Below the pieces are notes generated by a model. The model worked only from the letters and a program-made list of their open reading frames with translations, did not search any database and was not told where the DNA came from. Source: Rhinopomastus cyanomelas (taxonomy: Eukaryota; Chordata; Aves; Bucerotiformes; Rhinopomastidae). From it: a DNA stretch of 64,000 nt. Shown here piece by piece: positions 48,592-59,795 of this stretch (the stretch's first letter is position 1; the number at the start of each line of letters is the position of its first letter). The stretch lies in NCBI GenBank assembly GCA_013400115.1, contig VXBP01001909.1, positions 744,001 to 808,000 of the forward strand, given 5' to 3'. Both the position numbers and the translations under genes were made by a program.

Positions 48592-48649
48592 TCACCGAAA
48601 GATATAAATTTGTGTTTGTTTTCTGGTGGAAATGTATTTCTTTCGGTGA
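48592..48649. repeat. 20-bp inverted repeat with 18-base loop
   Basis: A perfect 11-bp core TCACCGAAAGA (48592-48602) and TCTTTCGGTGA (48639-48649) extends inwards to 20 bp per arm (48592-48611 and 48630-48649) with two mismatches. It keeps CpG in both arms. It could form a hairpin in RNA or a cruciform in DNA. Confidence 0.8.
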
Positions 48650-48800
48650 GATCTGCACCTGTAACCTGTCAGTTATCCCTACCTCAGCCTCCCGTGCTAT
48701 CAGCAGAGCGGCGATAATGCTATTTCTAATGTGTGCTGATGTGAAAAGTGCTAAAGAAGATTGAATTGTTGTTGCCGATAGGACCAGAAATGTCCCCAAG

Positions 48801-49273
48801 TAGATCTGTCAATAGCTGACACTAAAACAACAAGGTACAAAGTGCATTTGAAGACTGTCAGACACCATTGCTTTTTTGTTTTCCCTAGCAAACTATTCCT
48901 TAGATAGCTGACTTGACCTAGCGTTGTTTAAAAAGATCAAGGGCTCAGTGACTTGGAAAGACAAAAAAAAGATAGAACAGTATAATATTAGTTACCCTTT
49001 ACTATGTAAAGCCTAATGGTCTCTGTCTCCTTATAGTAAGTTTCTTCTGCCCATCTTAATAATATAGGAAGGAAAAAGGTTTTCTGGTTTTTGGTTCAGT
49101 AAAGAACAAAAATAACAATAACTCTTTTTTTGTCAGTAATTTTTTGAAATAATTACTTGCAAAAAGTCACATCATAGAATAGATTTAAGAAAACCCAAAT
49201 GATGAATGCTTGCACCTGACTTCTCACTTTGTATGAGCAGACATAACTTAAACATATGATCTGGGAAAATGCA
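48801..49273. other. Intergenic, nothing recognised
   Basis: AT-rich unique sequence. TCATAGAATAG near 49,172 may be a minute CR1 scrap but is too short to call. Confidence 0.45.
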
Positions 49274-49365
49274 AATCACGGAATCACAGAAGACTAGGAA
49301 TTGGAAGGGGACCTCAAAAGATCACCTAGTCCAAGCCCCCTGCCACAGCAGATCACCTAGATCAA
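49274..49365 (-). mobile_element. CR1 LINE 3' end fragment
   Basis: AATCACGGAATCACAGAAG, GGGGACCTCAAAAGATCACC, TAGTCCAAGCCCCCTGCC and CACCTAGATCAAA are the CR1 3' terminus in reverse. The copy is about 90 bp long. It is followed by a TTATTATT-rich AT stretch to 49,460. Confidence 0.85.
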
Positions 49366-51157
49366 ACAAAAGTAAGATTTGCAATTGAATTTAAAATTAT
49401 TAGATTATTATTGTAAGATTTATTATTATTATAAGATTATTCTAAATTTATTCTTTATCTGTTAATTGATAGCTGTTAAGATAGAAATATACTATAGCAC
49501 AATCATAGAATCTTTACGTTCAATCCCTCTTGGAGCAATCAGTACTTCCCACATGCAATGTGGTCAAAGCTGTGCAGCCTTGAAGCCAGATTCCTATTTG
49601 GAGCTGTGACCCAGTGTCAAAAGAGGCAGGAAAAGTGCTAGAAAGGATCTTATGACAGCAAAACTTCACCTCTCCCAGAGCCGAGTGCTTCTGCCGACAG
49701 CGGTTGCTGCAGCTCTGTCTGGAGTCGCTTGGTACTTGCTCTGCAAGCACGGTGAGCCCCCAAGAGAGCACAGGCAGCCAAACCTGGGCTGAATCCCATC
49801 TTTGTATGCTGGTGTCTAAGCAGGTGAAAGCAGGACAGATGAAGAATGGAGCAGCAAGAGAAAAATAAGGAAAAGCAAAACCTTTTGAAGAGAGCCAGAA
49901 AAAGAGGGCAAAACAGGGAAGAGAGAACAAGAGAAAAGCTACTAATGGGCATGGGCTCTTCACAGGAAGAAATGGCTCACACTACGTACAAAAGTGATCC
50001 CTGTGTGAGCTGTAAGAAGGAGAAGCACGCTGAAGAGCCTGCAGTTGCTCTCATGAGCTGAGCCATGGCCACGAAAGTACAAGAAAGACACAGGTTTCTG
50101 TCTCCAATCCATCCACTCTAAAGGTGGAAACACTTTTGCTATGGAAGTTCAGTGGTGTAAGTATCAGTTCCTTTCTGAGCAGCTTCAGCCTCTTCCAGAA
50201 GGTAAGCCCAGATTTATCTTCTTTATTCTGCCAACACGTCTGTATTCGCCAGAAGACTAATTGGTTCAGTTAGTAGAGCTCTGGGAATAGACTTCGAGTT
50301 GGCAGGCGCTCCCTCTTCTGGCTGGCATTTGCCTCTACACACCAACATCAAAGACAAGGCACATTCGGTTCCTCCAGCTTTTACAAAGTTCTCAAACTTT
50401 GCTCACCCTATGTTTATAGGGTTGTGAGGTCCCTGCTGCTCATATACTACTAGGTGGACCAACAACACATGAAGATCGACGCCTTCGGTCTTTCAGACAA
50501 GAGGTTTTACAGTCCTTGAAGACCCTTCATGGATTTGTCTGTTAAAGTGGTATTTCTAATGTTTTGATAGAGAATCCTATGCGTTAGTGTCACTGTTTTC
50601 CTCCTCACACAGCTGTTCCCAGCTGAGCTTTGGAACACAGAGCAAGAAAAGCTTGATTTTGGGGAGACTTTATACATGATCAACTGAGGATTATTGCCAA
50701 TAGTCTTGCCAGTTCACTTTAGATGAATGCACAGGCAGTGGGGAATTGCAGTGTTAGAGAATCTCCTTGATGAAACATCTCAGTCTGAAAATGTCTGTGT
50801 AAAGAATTCATTTCTTGCTTTGGCTGTGGCCCATTAAAGCATGGTCATGTGAGCAAGTACCCACATTTGGTAATGGAGTGGGTCAATTCAGAGAACCACA
50901 AAATACTGTGTGCAGAGCTACGGTTGTTAGACCTGGGTGGCCTCTGGGCTGACCACTAGCCTCGAGAGCTGCGGATATTTATGCTGAGCACTTTAAGATA
51001 ATGACCTAAACTACAGAGCAACGAGCTCTTGAATTCTAATCCCGCCTCTAAGTCCTGATCAAAATCAGTTTCCTAGATTTTGCTTCCATACACACAAACT
51101 GGGAATAACCCATAGGAGTAATACTTACCAGACACACTGAAGCAGATCTTAATTGAA
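49366..51157. other. Intergenic, no gene seen
   Basis: An AT-rich start (49,380-49,460, ATTATT-like) gives way to mixed sequence. Overlapping open frames on both strands near 49,520-50,061 have no recognisable motif. AATCATAGAATC at 49502-49513 may be another CR1 scrap. Confidence 0.45.
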
Positions 51158-51400
51158 GTCATAGAACTATTTAGGTTGGAAAAAACCTTTAAGATCACCA
51201 AGTCAAACCACTAACCCAGCTCTACCAAGCCCACTAAACCACGTGCCTAAGCAACAGATCTCCATGACTTTGAAACACGTCCAGGGTCCACGTGATTCAA
51301 TCCCCTCCCTGGGCAGCTTGTTTCAAGGACTGATGATTTTTTTAATAAAGAAGTTTTTCCTAATGTCCAAACTAAACTTCCCCTGGAGTTTTTTCCTGTT
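51158..51400 (-). mobile_element. CR1 LINE fragment, older subfamily
   Basis: GTCATAGAACTATTTAGG, TTTAAGATCACCAAGTC, GCAACAGATCTCCATG, CCTCCCTGGGCAGCTTGTTT and AATAAAGAAGTTTTTCC follow the CR1 3' region in reverse. It is more diverged than the copies at 30.6 and 59.7 kb and of a different subfamily (GACCTTAAAGATC-type tail). Confidence 0.82.
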
Positions 51401-52030
51401 CTGCAATGAAACAACAATTATTTGTATTTTTCAACTTCTACTTCATATAGTCTGTTAAGATGTCTCTGCTTGATTAGCTGATGACTCTTTGGCGCTACCA
51501 AATAAATGTTAAAATTTAACCATCATCTGATCTGAAAAAAGGGCAGCTCCAATTCCTTGAAATTATTATTTTTTTTTTAGTTTACCCTTTGAAATACTGT
51601 TTTAATAAAAAAGAACAGAAGAGAAGTCTACTTGGCCAGTTCTTAATGCCAAGATCTAGGGTAGATTGCTGCATAGTGTTTTACATTCAGACTGCAACCA
51701 TTACTTTGACCCTCAGGCAAAATCTACCAGAAAATTGTCTTGGGTCATGCTAGCAACAAATGATGAATAAAGTAAACATTTTTTTTATTTTTAATATAGT
51801 CTGAGACTTTTTTTCAAATATAGAGACTAAATTTAGACAGTTGTATGTGAAACAGAAAATGTAGGAGTTTTGTCTGTTCATTAGTTTTCTAACTGTTCAA
51901 ATTGAAAATAAGCAGCACCAGCCAATTGCTGTCTCCTCTTCTAGAAAATTTTTTTTCTAGCTTTTAACTGTTTCCTATCTTCATCACAAATCAGTGCTTG
52001 CAGATAGTAAAATAGCTGAACAAATATAGG
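51401..52030. other. Intergenic, nothing recognised
   Basis: AT-rich sequence with several A/T homopolymer runs of 8-10 bases. No gene. Confidence 0.45.
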
Positions 52031-52206
52031 CATCTGGAATGGGCTGCTCAGGGGAGTTGCGGAGTCTCCTTCTCTGGAGACGTTTGAAACCCACCTGGAC
52101 ATGTTCCGGTGTGACTTGGTCTAGGTGATCCTGCTTTGGCACGTGGTTCGGACTGGATGATCTTTTGAGGTCCCTTTCAATCCCTAATGTTCTGTGATTC
52201 TGATTC
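52031..52206 (+). mobile_element. CR1 LINE 3' end
   Basis: GGAATGGGCTGCTCAGGG, CTCTGGAGACGTTTGAAACC, GACTTGGTCTAGGTGATCC, GATCTTTTGAGGTCCCTTTC and the terminal TTCTGTGATTCTGATTCC define a + strand CR1 3' end with its short tail repeat. Confidence 0.88.
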
Positions 52207-54339
52207 CAGTTGCTGTCAACCCACAGGCAAAGCTACATCCCATTTGTCCCTAAGAATTTCGCTTGAGTTTGTTGAGATTACTTGAATTTTTGTCACATGC
52301 AATCAGTACTCAGATACATATTCAGTTAAATCTAGTTATCAGCTGATGTTTTCTAGGGCTTATATCTAATCTGGAAGAGTTCATTTTTGTAGTATGCACA
52401 TTGACATGCAGTTTGTGGGAGGATTGCTTTACTACCACTGTCTACAATATTACTGCAGAAAAGTCAGCACGACATCACAGTATTATTTTTAGGACACACA
52501 ATGCTCAAGGTAACACTTAAAAATAAGTGCTGATGTTGCTATCGCAGTGATACAGATAGATCTCAAACGCAAACGCACCTGAGAGTCTTTCTATAACACT
52601 GTATTGTTTTGAAGAAACAAATCAAATAGTGCCAGCTTTCACTTGAGAGGTAATCAAGCTGCACTGGTGTGTTTCATACTCATTCAGCCTCATACTCATT
52701 CATTAAACACAGAATTTCCTCCCTCGGATGCATTTGTAAACCTAGAGCAAAGATGACACATCAGAGATGTACCTCTTGGGCAAATACTTTGCAGCTATAA
52801 ATCACAAACAGCTCAGATGACAGGAATTCTTGTGGAAGATTAAAAACTTGAGATATAAAACCATCACAACCAGACCTTTTGCTTACATCATTGGTCCTCA
52901 AACCCTGCTTCACGGGGCCTGCTGAGAAGATTGCAGCTGCTTGGGGAACACCCCTGGACATGGTGTTTGGAGAGTCCTGTGAGGCAGCAGAGTGCAGCAC
53001 CACGGCCTGTCACCTGCCCTGTGACAAAACACTCCCCATGGGTTCCCTAACATGCCAGGTAGCTCATGGCAAGGTGATGCTCCACAGAGACAAAGCTTAG
53101 TGAACTGTGCTGACTATCCTGCTGAGTGAAGACCAGAGCTGTCCACCTCAGCACCCTAATGAAGCTTCAGAAAAAAGTGAGGAGGGCTTCACTTAGAGGA
53201 GGAGGGCTTCACTTGCTTATGGACACCAAATAGTGTGATAGGGAGGAAATTCATCTTGCCCCGAGCACATCCAGGTTGAAATCACTGCCGTCAGATTTGA
53301 AGCAGTGTCTGAGATGGGGATTCTCCATGACAGGTAACTACTCAGCACTGGTGGTTTGTCTGTGTGTCTGTCTCCTTGGACTGTCTTGCTTTCAAAACAC
53401 ACCGAAAAGTCTTTATTTCACCCCGCATCAGAATGAAACCTAATGCCAAAGCCTCAGAATGTTTCACGAAACAGATTCCTTTTTTCCTGGCCAGCCCTAT
53501 TATTGAACCTTAATATGATACAACATGTGTCCATATTTGCACACATGGTCCACAGCCCTTACACATGTGTAAATCCTACTGAAGTCATGTATAAAGGATC
53601 AGGCTCTAAGGCTGTTATAGGAGAAGTTCATGTTTCACTGACTTTTTGGTCTTCTTTGATGATATTACATTAGGAGTAAATATAGAGAAGTACATGTTAT
53701 ATGCAAGATTTTCAGAGAAATTTAACTTCCACACCAGAAGGTCACATCTAAGGCAATATGGTCTTGGATCAAGTTCAAAGTTGTCACACTTGATAAAAAT
53801 AGCTTAAAGGGTACATAACTGTGCTGGAATGGGGAAAAACAGTGGAACATGAGAGGGAGAGTGATTGAAGGCCCCATTACTAATGATGTACATACTTTGC
53901 TGCTATTGAAAGCTCGGCTACCAGGCATGTACGTGGCACTTAAGCTAAGTAGAAGAGCAAGCAGTTAAAAGGGTATAAATGCTTTTCATCAATATCTAAG
54001 GAAATAACATTTTACAAATGTAATTCTCTAGAATAATGGAAAATCTTTTATCAGGAAATAAACAGGATAAATTCACATTGGCTCTAGTTAAAAGAAGGAT
54101 GTTTACACACTTGGATATTTGTATTGCTTATTAATCTGTTTGCAATACTTTCTTGAAAAACAAACTCTATATACTTATCTCACTAATACAATAAAACTGC
54201 ATTCCATTTTTTAATGCTTTGTCTGAAACAATTGCAATTATTTTGTAGGGAAAAAGAATTGATGTTTTCTCCTAAGGTCGTGAAAGAGGGACAGATGTAC
54301 AAAACAGGGAGGTGGACTTTAGGAAAGAAACATGCCGGA
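52207..54339. other. Intergenic, no gene seen
   Basis: Unique sequence. A 20-bp-period duplication of GAGGAGGGCTTCACTT lies at 53179-53194 and 53199-53214. No domain-bearing ORF. Confidence 0.5.
53179..53214. repeat. Short tandem duplication, 20-bp period
   Basis: Two identical 16-bp copies of GAGGAGGGCTTCACTT separated by four bases. Confidence 0.75.
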
Positions 54340-54720
54340 AGATAGTCTGTTACGCAAAGCATGCCATCCATTATAAACGAAAGCTTACATTAAGCTGTCT
54401 TTTGAAACACGCATCGTATCAGATTGGCAGTCATTAGCCCTAATGATTGCGTTCTATTGTGTGTTGGAAACCAGTAAAACCACAGTCAAACCCCCTGGTG
54501 ACACTTCAGCCACACACTTAAGTGAGTGGGAAATAAGATCCTATAGCCCCTCTGCAGACTGATTCAACAGTGGAAGTTGCTTCCTAACCAGTAGGACACA
54601 CAGTACGTTACGGGACGTGTGTGTCCTACATGGAAAGCAACACCAGTTTGATGTTTTGATTTATTGAATTCTCTTCATTTTGTCACTGTGTAGGACACGT
54701 CATGGAGAGGAATCTCTTGC
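54340..54720. promoter_or_regulatory. Candidate regulatory block with palindromic motifs
   Basis: It contains the palindrome TCATTAG-CC-CTAATGA at 54431-54446 (two ATTA homeodomain cores facing each other). An 11-bp perfect inverted repeat GTAGGACACAC (54591-54601) and GTGTGTCCTAC (54619-54629) follows, with a third copy GTAGGACACG at 54690-54699. CpGs are retained (AAACACGCATCG, ACGTTACGGGACG). No ORF is convincing. Confidence 0.33.
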
Positions 54721-57579
54721 TTTGCTTTTCATGGAGACTCGTGCTGTGTTTTTCAACACACCTTTTGATGACTGACGGCACAGTGCAATCTTTGGGCCAA
54801 AACTTCCAAAACTTCATGTCTGATGATTTTGTAACCCAATACTTTCACCCCAGTTCTCCCCAGAATTACTACACGCAGGGCTTAGTCATGTCCTGAGTCC
54901 TGAATCCACATTTATCTCAGTGTTAAAATTACAAGAAAATAAATATATTTAATTATATCTGGAAACAAATTTTTCATTCATCCACATTCTTCCCTCTAGA
55001 GAAGCTGCTTCAGATACGGAGGTGGGGTGACTAGGTTTCATCCCACAGAAGACTTGCAAACTCCCATGTAAGGTAACTTATTTTACAGCATCAGTCCACA
55101 AAATTAAGTTTTGTGAGCGAGACATTGGTGTTCACCACAGCAATGTACTTCAGCACTTCAGAACTGAAGGCAACCCTTTCAACCAGAGAAAGACATCTAA
55201 AGGCAGAGGTATCCCATGTCTCCCATGACAGAAACAGTTCACAGGAATATTTTATATCTGTGATGATAAGGAAGTAAATGATAGCAAAGTGCCTGAAAGC
55301 CTCTCTAATGGTAGAGAACAACCAAGCTGCAAGAGGTGTGCTGGACACCCAGGACTCTATACCACCCTTTTAAAATGTATAATCATTGGAAAAGGTTACA
55401 GTACATTATGGCTGAGAAGGAACAATGTAATTTATGCTGCTCAGTTTAAAAAGCATCACTTTTTTATATAATAACAAAAAAGTAGAGAGTCTGAGTCATT
55501 AGAAAAATACTTGCACAGCTGGTAAATTGTATTTTCTATGGACTATATACATATGATTCCAAGCGCTAAGTATACACATTATTAGGGTCAATCCAAATCC
55601 AGGCTGCTGAAAAATCCAAAGTGTTGGAGGATTTAGGATCTTCCTGTGGATTTTGTTGTAGCCTCCACAATCTATGCTTTCATTAAAATAATATATGCTC
55701 TAACTTTCCAGGTTCTGAAGGAAGCCTTTACAATGCTAGCTGGTGCACTGTCTCACAGGCTGCGCAGAAGGAAACAATACTACCAGGAAATGTAGAATAA
55801 TCACAATATTTATTCTGTATTTTGTCTTTTTAGAACAGAGCGACCAGTGATTCAGAAGCAAAGAACTACTGTGATATGGCCCTGGCTTCTCACTCAATTG
55901 GAGATGGTAATATTTTAGTGGGTTTAGTGTTAACCATCTAGGAAAGAGCACAAAAGGTAGCAGGTCCCTGGAGACAAGGCAGTCAGGGTGTCTGTACCTG
56001 TTAGAAGCCCATTAAGAGGGATTGTACTACTCTGTTCTTTCATCTTTGAAAAAAGTGAGAGTGAGGCAGTCTATCAGAAGTGTGCTTAGCAGGGAAAAAT
56101 GACACATCTGCTGTCCATTCTTTTTTGTTTTGGTGTCTGGAAAGAAGTGCCTCACTTCTTGTTGCATCTGGACAGACAGACCTACTGGAGGTGCTCCCAG
56201 CTCCCTGAAGTTTCTAGGATGTTTTGGTTAACTTCTGCTCTACTTAGACTTGAGTTCACCTACTTTACCAGTCATATTTACACACCACATTTCTTTTGGC
56301 CGTGTTTCTCTGCAGTCACTGTATCCCTCTCTTTATCTAGTGTACAATTCTGAGAACTGCAGTGAACAGGAAGGCTTTTATTCCTCTTGCCAGTTCACAT
56401 AGTTTGCTGCTGGGAAGCTCTTGAGCTGGAAGAGATTAGAAGCCGTATAATTCTCCACAAGCCAATGCCCATTGCTTTTAACTTGACGATTTTAAAGGCC
56501 ATCCAAGTAACGCAAACTTGATTTACATGACTCCTGTCCAACGCATTTGATCTCATTTGAAAGGAGTTTGCTGCCAAAATTATTTGCATTACAGCAGAGC
56601 TAAAAGCTGCAGTCAGAAATCAAAGTCTGTATTTTACAAGACACTGTACAAACGTAAAACAAAAAGATGGTCCCTGCCTGAAAAACACACAACATAAAGG
56701 TGTCATCTGGCTTTATGGTTTCCCCAGATGTAACAGTTGGCATGTGTTCTGTACATCAGCTTTGCCACAGGAAAATGTTGCACCTAATTACTTCCTAGGG
56801 TAATGTTGTGTTATGGGTAGGAGTTTGACATTTGCCTGACAGAGCCCTGAAGACTTTTGCTGGAACAGTTTTGCAAAGTCAAAAAGCAGGTTTGATTTAT
56901 GAAAGTGACAGATACAGTCCATTTGGAATTGCTGCTGATAAATGAACTTGCTGCACAGAGCTAAAACATAATAGCCACGCTAGCAAAAGCTGTCCAGGTA
57001 CTCTTCACCTTAGAGTGAAGCTGTGATTCGTATGAAGAAGGTGTCCCTGTCTTGGGTAGGGAAAGAGGAGTACAGCCCATCAGCTGTTCCTTATGCAGCT
57101 CAATAGATCTCCACCAACAGGGAAAACATGAGAATCTCATGCTTGCAAACATCTTAATTCTTTATGAACGATCCCCACAGATACCAGACAGATGTGACTG
57201 ATGGGTGGGGAGACCAAGGACATGATCACATGGCAGTGATCTACCAGACAGGGAAGCTATCGGCTCCCTTGCTCTCAGCTGTTGTCACTTTGGTAGACTT
57301 AGTGGTGACAGAGAGTTTTAAGAAAGACTACAAAGTATAGCGAGGATCTTTGTAGATGTTTAAAAGGTCTTGTTTTCATGTGTGAGGCTGCTCTAATTTA
57401 ATCTAATCTAACTATTCATTTTTGAATGTAATTTATCTGTCCATTAGGAACTTTTTACGGCAGGGTGATATAAAAAGCATAACAAAAGGCTCAACAGGAA
57501 GATCTCACGTAGCACAGCAACGCATGCTGGAGATGGCACACTGGAGATCAAACCCAACTGCTACTGGGTGTTACGTATG
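54721..57579. other. Intergenic, no gene seen
   Basis: AT-rich unique sequence. Around 56,625-56,680 the stretch GACACTGTACAAACG ... GGTCCCTGCCTG resembles an old amniote interspersed repeat, but the match is too short to name a family. No domain-bearing ORF. Confidence 0.45.
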
Positions 57580-57840
57580 AGGATGGACAATTTTAAACTA
57601 AAAGAGGTGACACTGATATTAAATATATGGAGTAAGCTTTTTGCAGTGAGGTGGTGGATCACTGAGACAAGTTGGCTAGAGAGGTGGTGGAGGCCCCATC
57701 TCTTGGGATATTCAAGATCAGGCTGGATGATGCTCTGAGCAACTCAATCCTGTTGAAGATGTTGCTGCTCACTGCAGAGAGGTTGGACTAGATGGCCTTT
57801 AAAGGTGCCTTCCAACCCAAAGCAATCTGTGGCTCTATGG
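57580..57840 (+). mobile_element. CR1 LINE 3' end, older subfamily
   Basis: GAGGATGGACAATTTTAAAC, AGAGAGGTGGTGGAGGCCCC, TCAAGATCAGGCTGGATG, GTTGGACTAGATGGCC and TTTAAAGGTGCCTTCCAACC are in CR1 order on the + strand, ending in CTGTGGCTCTATGG. The reading frame is broken. Confidence 0.87.
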
Positions 57841-59150
57841 TACCCTAATTCTATTCTAAAAAGTCTCCCTCGCATAAAAGATCCAGGTAGCTCACTTGTA
57901 TGTTTTATGTGTTCTCTCTTTAGTCCTCCATTCCTTTCGCAGTCTGATTTCAAATTGTAGAGACCAGCTTCAGTGTTAGAACCCATGTTTACTTCCCTTT
58001 AAAGTGCAGGAAACCTGGGAGACCACTGCTGAGACAAAAAGGATTTTATTCATGTGAAGCTGTGGCTGCCAATCAGGTTCTAATGGTGGCTGTTTGGAGC
58101 TGACACATGTTTTCTTAGCTCTGCAGTTCTCCCAGCTGTTCAACATGTCTGATGCTCATTAATATTAACCCTACAACATGCAAATAAAGTCTAAGGACAT
58201 TAAGAAGAAGCTTTAGAAGAGCCTTCAGCTCCTGCAGAAATCCACCTGGATTCAGCTGCAGGACAAACCACAGAAAGGGCATCACAGGCTGTTATAGCTT
58301 CACTGAGAAACTCATTTTGGCAATAAATAATGAAGAGAAGAGGATTTTAGCAGAACAAACTGTTACAGCAGAGTGATATTTATAAATATGTACTAAATAT
58401 GTATTGGTAGCATATTAATGTTATTGAAGTCTCCATCAAAAATTATTTCTAAGTACAAATACATACCAAATGATATAGTAGTAATTTTTTGCTAAATATA
58501 AATCTATAAATCTATAAATATCAGATAAAACTGGCATTTTGAAAAGCAGAACTATTTTAAAACACTATATGCTGGAGGTGTTATTAGAAATACATGTGTT
58601 TTGCACGAACAGAACGGCAACCGTCAAGCAAAAACCTGTGTGAAACTTGGAGCACGTAAATCTCCTCCTGCCTGGAGGCAGTACTAAATGACATGCTTCT
58701 TTACATATACATCTTTAAATTGTCAAACACATATTTCATGTACTGGGACCAGAAATTATATCTTCTTGGCTGTCTTTTTCTGATGTATTCCATAATTAGG
58801 TGTAAAAGTCAAAGATATCTCTTTACACCTGGAGGATACATAAAACCTTTCAGCATATTAGAAGGGATAGATATTCCCTAAAATTTCACTACTGTAAGTC
58901 AGTTAATTGATCTCCTAAAAATTTGGAAAACACTTTCAAGTTGTAACTTAGCCAGTTTAGATGGGCAGTCATGCCTCTCACAATTTACCTGTAAATTGTA
59001 CTCCTGGAAGACCAAACCTGCATTGCCTGCACATTCCCACCCTGTCGCATTCAGGTTTCATAACTTGTCTTCATTCATACTGGTGTGTGATTAAAAGTTC
59101 AGCTCCGAGGGCATTCTGGAGAGACAACGCAGCCTCTGCGTCAGAAGTCT
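57841..59150. other. Intergenic, nothing recognised
   Basis: AT-rich sequence, very AT-rich at 58,370-58,540 (ATAAATATGTACTAAATATG and CTATAAATCTATAAATATC). No gene, no further repeat. Confidence 0.5.
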
Positions 59151-59338
59151 AATCTGACTGGCTCAGTTGGTAGAGCATGGGACTCTGAATTCCTGGGGCC
59201 ATGGGTTTGAGCCCCATGTAGGACATCTTGAGACAGTACCGTAGGCTTACCCTGCTCCGGCAGGGGGGGGTTGGACTTATATGATCTTTCGAGGTCCCTT
59301 CCAACCTCTAACATTCTGTGATTCCCAAATCAATCTGA
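59151..59338 (+). mobile_element. SINE: tRNA-Lys-like head joined to a CR1 3' tail, with 7-bp target-site duplication
   Basis: From C59158 onward the sequence lines up base for base with tRNA-Lys(CTT) from the end of the acceptor stem through the D arm (TGGCTCAGTTGGTAGAGC), anticodon arm (TGGGACTCTGAATTCCT), T arm (ATGGGTTTGAGCCCCAT) and 3' acceptor strand, at about 82% identity with one inserted base. The A box (TGGCTCAGTTGG, 59159-59170) is a perfect Pol III consensus. The B box (GGTTTGAGCCC, 59204-59214) has decayed at one CpG. The anticodon CTT has become CTG. After a short linker comes a CR1 3' tail (CTGCTCCGGCAGGGG, GATCTTTCGAGGTCCC, TTCTGTGATTC). AATCTGA at 59151-59157 and 59332-59338 flanks the unit, marking a single retrotransposed insertion truncated by about six bases at its 5' end. 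Confidence 0.8.
59158..59224 (+). pseudogene. tRNA-Lys-derived sequence forming the SINE head
   Basis: The cloverleaf can be traced from the D arm to the 3' acceptor strand. The T stem pairs fully (ATGGG with CCCAT). The anticodon stem has mismatches (TGGGA with TTCCT) and the 5' acceptor strand is missing, so this is not a functional tRNA gene. Confidence 0.75.
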
Positions 59339-59680
59339 ATTTACACATTTTAAAACACCAGTTTCTGCAGTTAAAACCTTCTCTTTGAGCGCACCATCAC
59401 TGTCTGGGCCAGATCTTTTCCAGCCCAACCCTGCTCCTGTTAGCTAAGTTGTTTTTTAGTCCACTGCACACCTTTCTGAAGAGGCAGTTTGTCAGACATT
59501 TGCCCTGTTATGTAAGAGAGCGAACATTCCCTGACACGGAGACACTGGTGGAAACTGGTAAAAGCCCCTAGGCTGGGTTAGCACCCAAGTCTGTATCAAT
59601 GTCCCTCACACACCAGTGCTCTAAGCACTGTCCCTAACGTGCTGTAGGGACTTAGATTCATCCGAGGTTTACAGTGTTCA
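59339..59680. other. Intergenic, nothing recognised
   Basis: Unique sequence between the SINE and the next CR1. No ORF of note. Confidence 0.45.
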
Positions 59681-59795
59681 CAGATTCACAGATTAACATT
59701 AGGCTTTGGAAGGGGCCTCGAAAGATCATCTAGTCCAATCCTCCTGCGAGAGCAGGACCACCTAGACCAAGGCGCACAGGAACGTGTCCGGGCGA
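59681..59795 (-). mobile_element. CR1 LINE 3' end fragment
   Basis: CAGATTCACAGATTAACATT, GGGGCCTCGAAAGATCATC, TAGTCCAATCCTCCTGC, GAGCAGGACCACCTAGACC and CACAGGAACGTGTCCGG are the CR1 3' end in reverse. It is the same subfamily as the copy at 30.6 kb and as the tail of the neighbouring SINE. Confidence 0.9.

Larger units (their letters stand above)
47980..48800. promoter_or_regulatory. Candidate regulatory block with T-box motifs and nested hairpins
   Basis: The first part retains CpGs (GCATCGTACGGTG, TTTCGGGTTGG) and carries AGTGTGA at 48200-48206 and 48230-48236 plus its reverse complement TCACACT at 48254-48260, a cluster of T-box-type half-sites. After a polypurine tract, three inverted repeats follow within 130 bp (48,521-48,649). 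No ORF is convincing. Function is inferred. Confidence 0.32.

Noticed and set aside
50258..50310. Possible second tRNA-derived element (TGGTTCAGTTAGTAGAGC)
   Set aside because: It resembles a Pol III A box, but the B-box-like TTCGAG follows after only about 11 bases, no cloverleaf can be drawn, and no CR1 tail follows. Probably coincidence or a heavily deleted relic.
51000..51070. MIR-like sequence near GAATTCTAATCCCGCCTC
   Set aside because: Only a dozen bases resemble the MIR consensus and the flanking order does not continue, unlike the relic at 14,937.
56625..56680. Old interspersed repeat (GACACTGTACAAACG ... GGTCCCTGCCTG)
   Set aside because: It resembles an amniote-wide repeat, but the match is too short and diverged to assign to a family without a library search.
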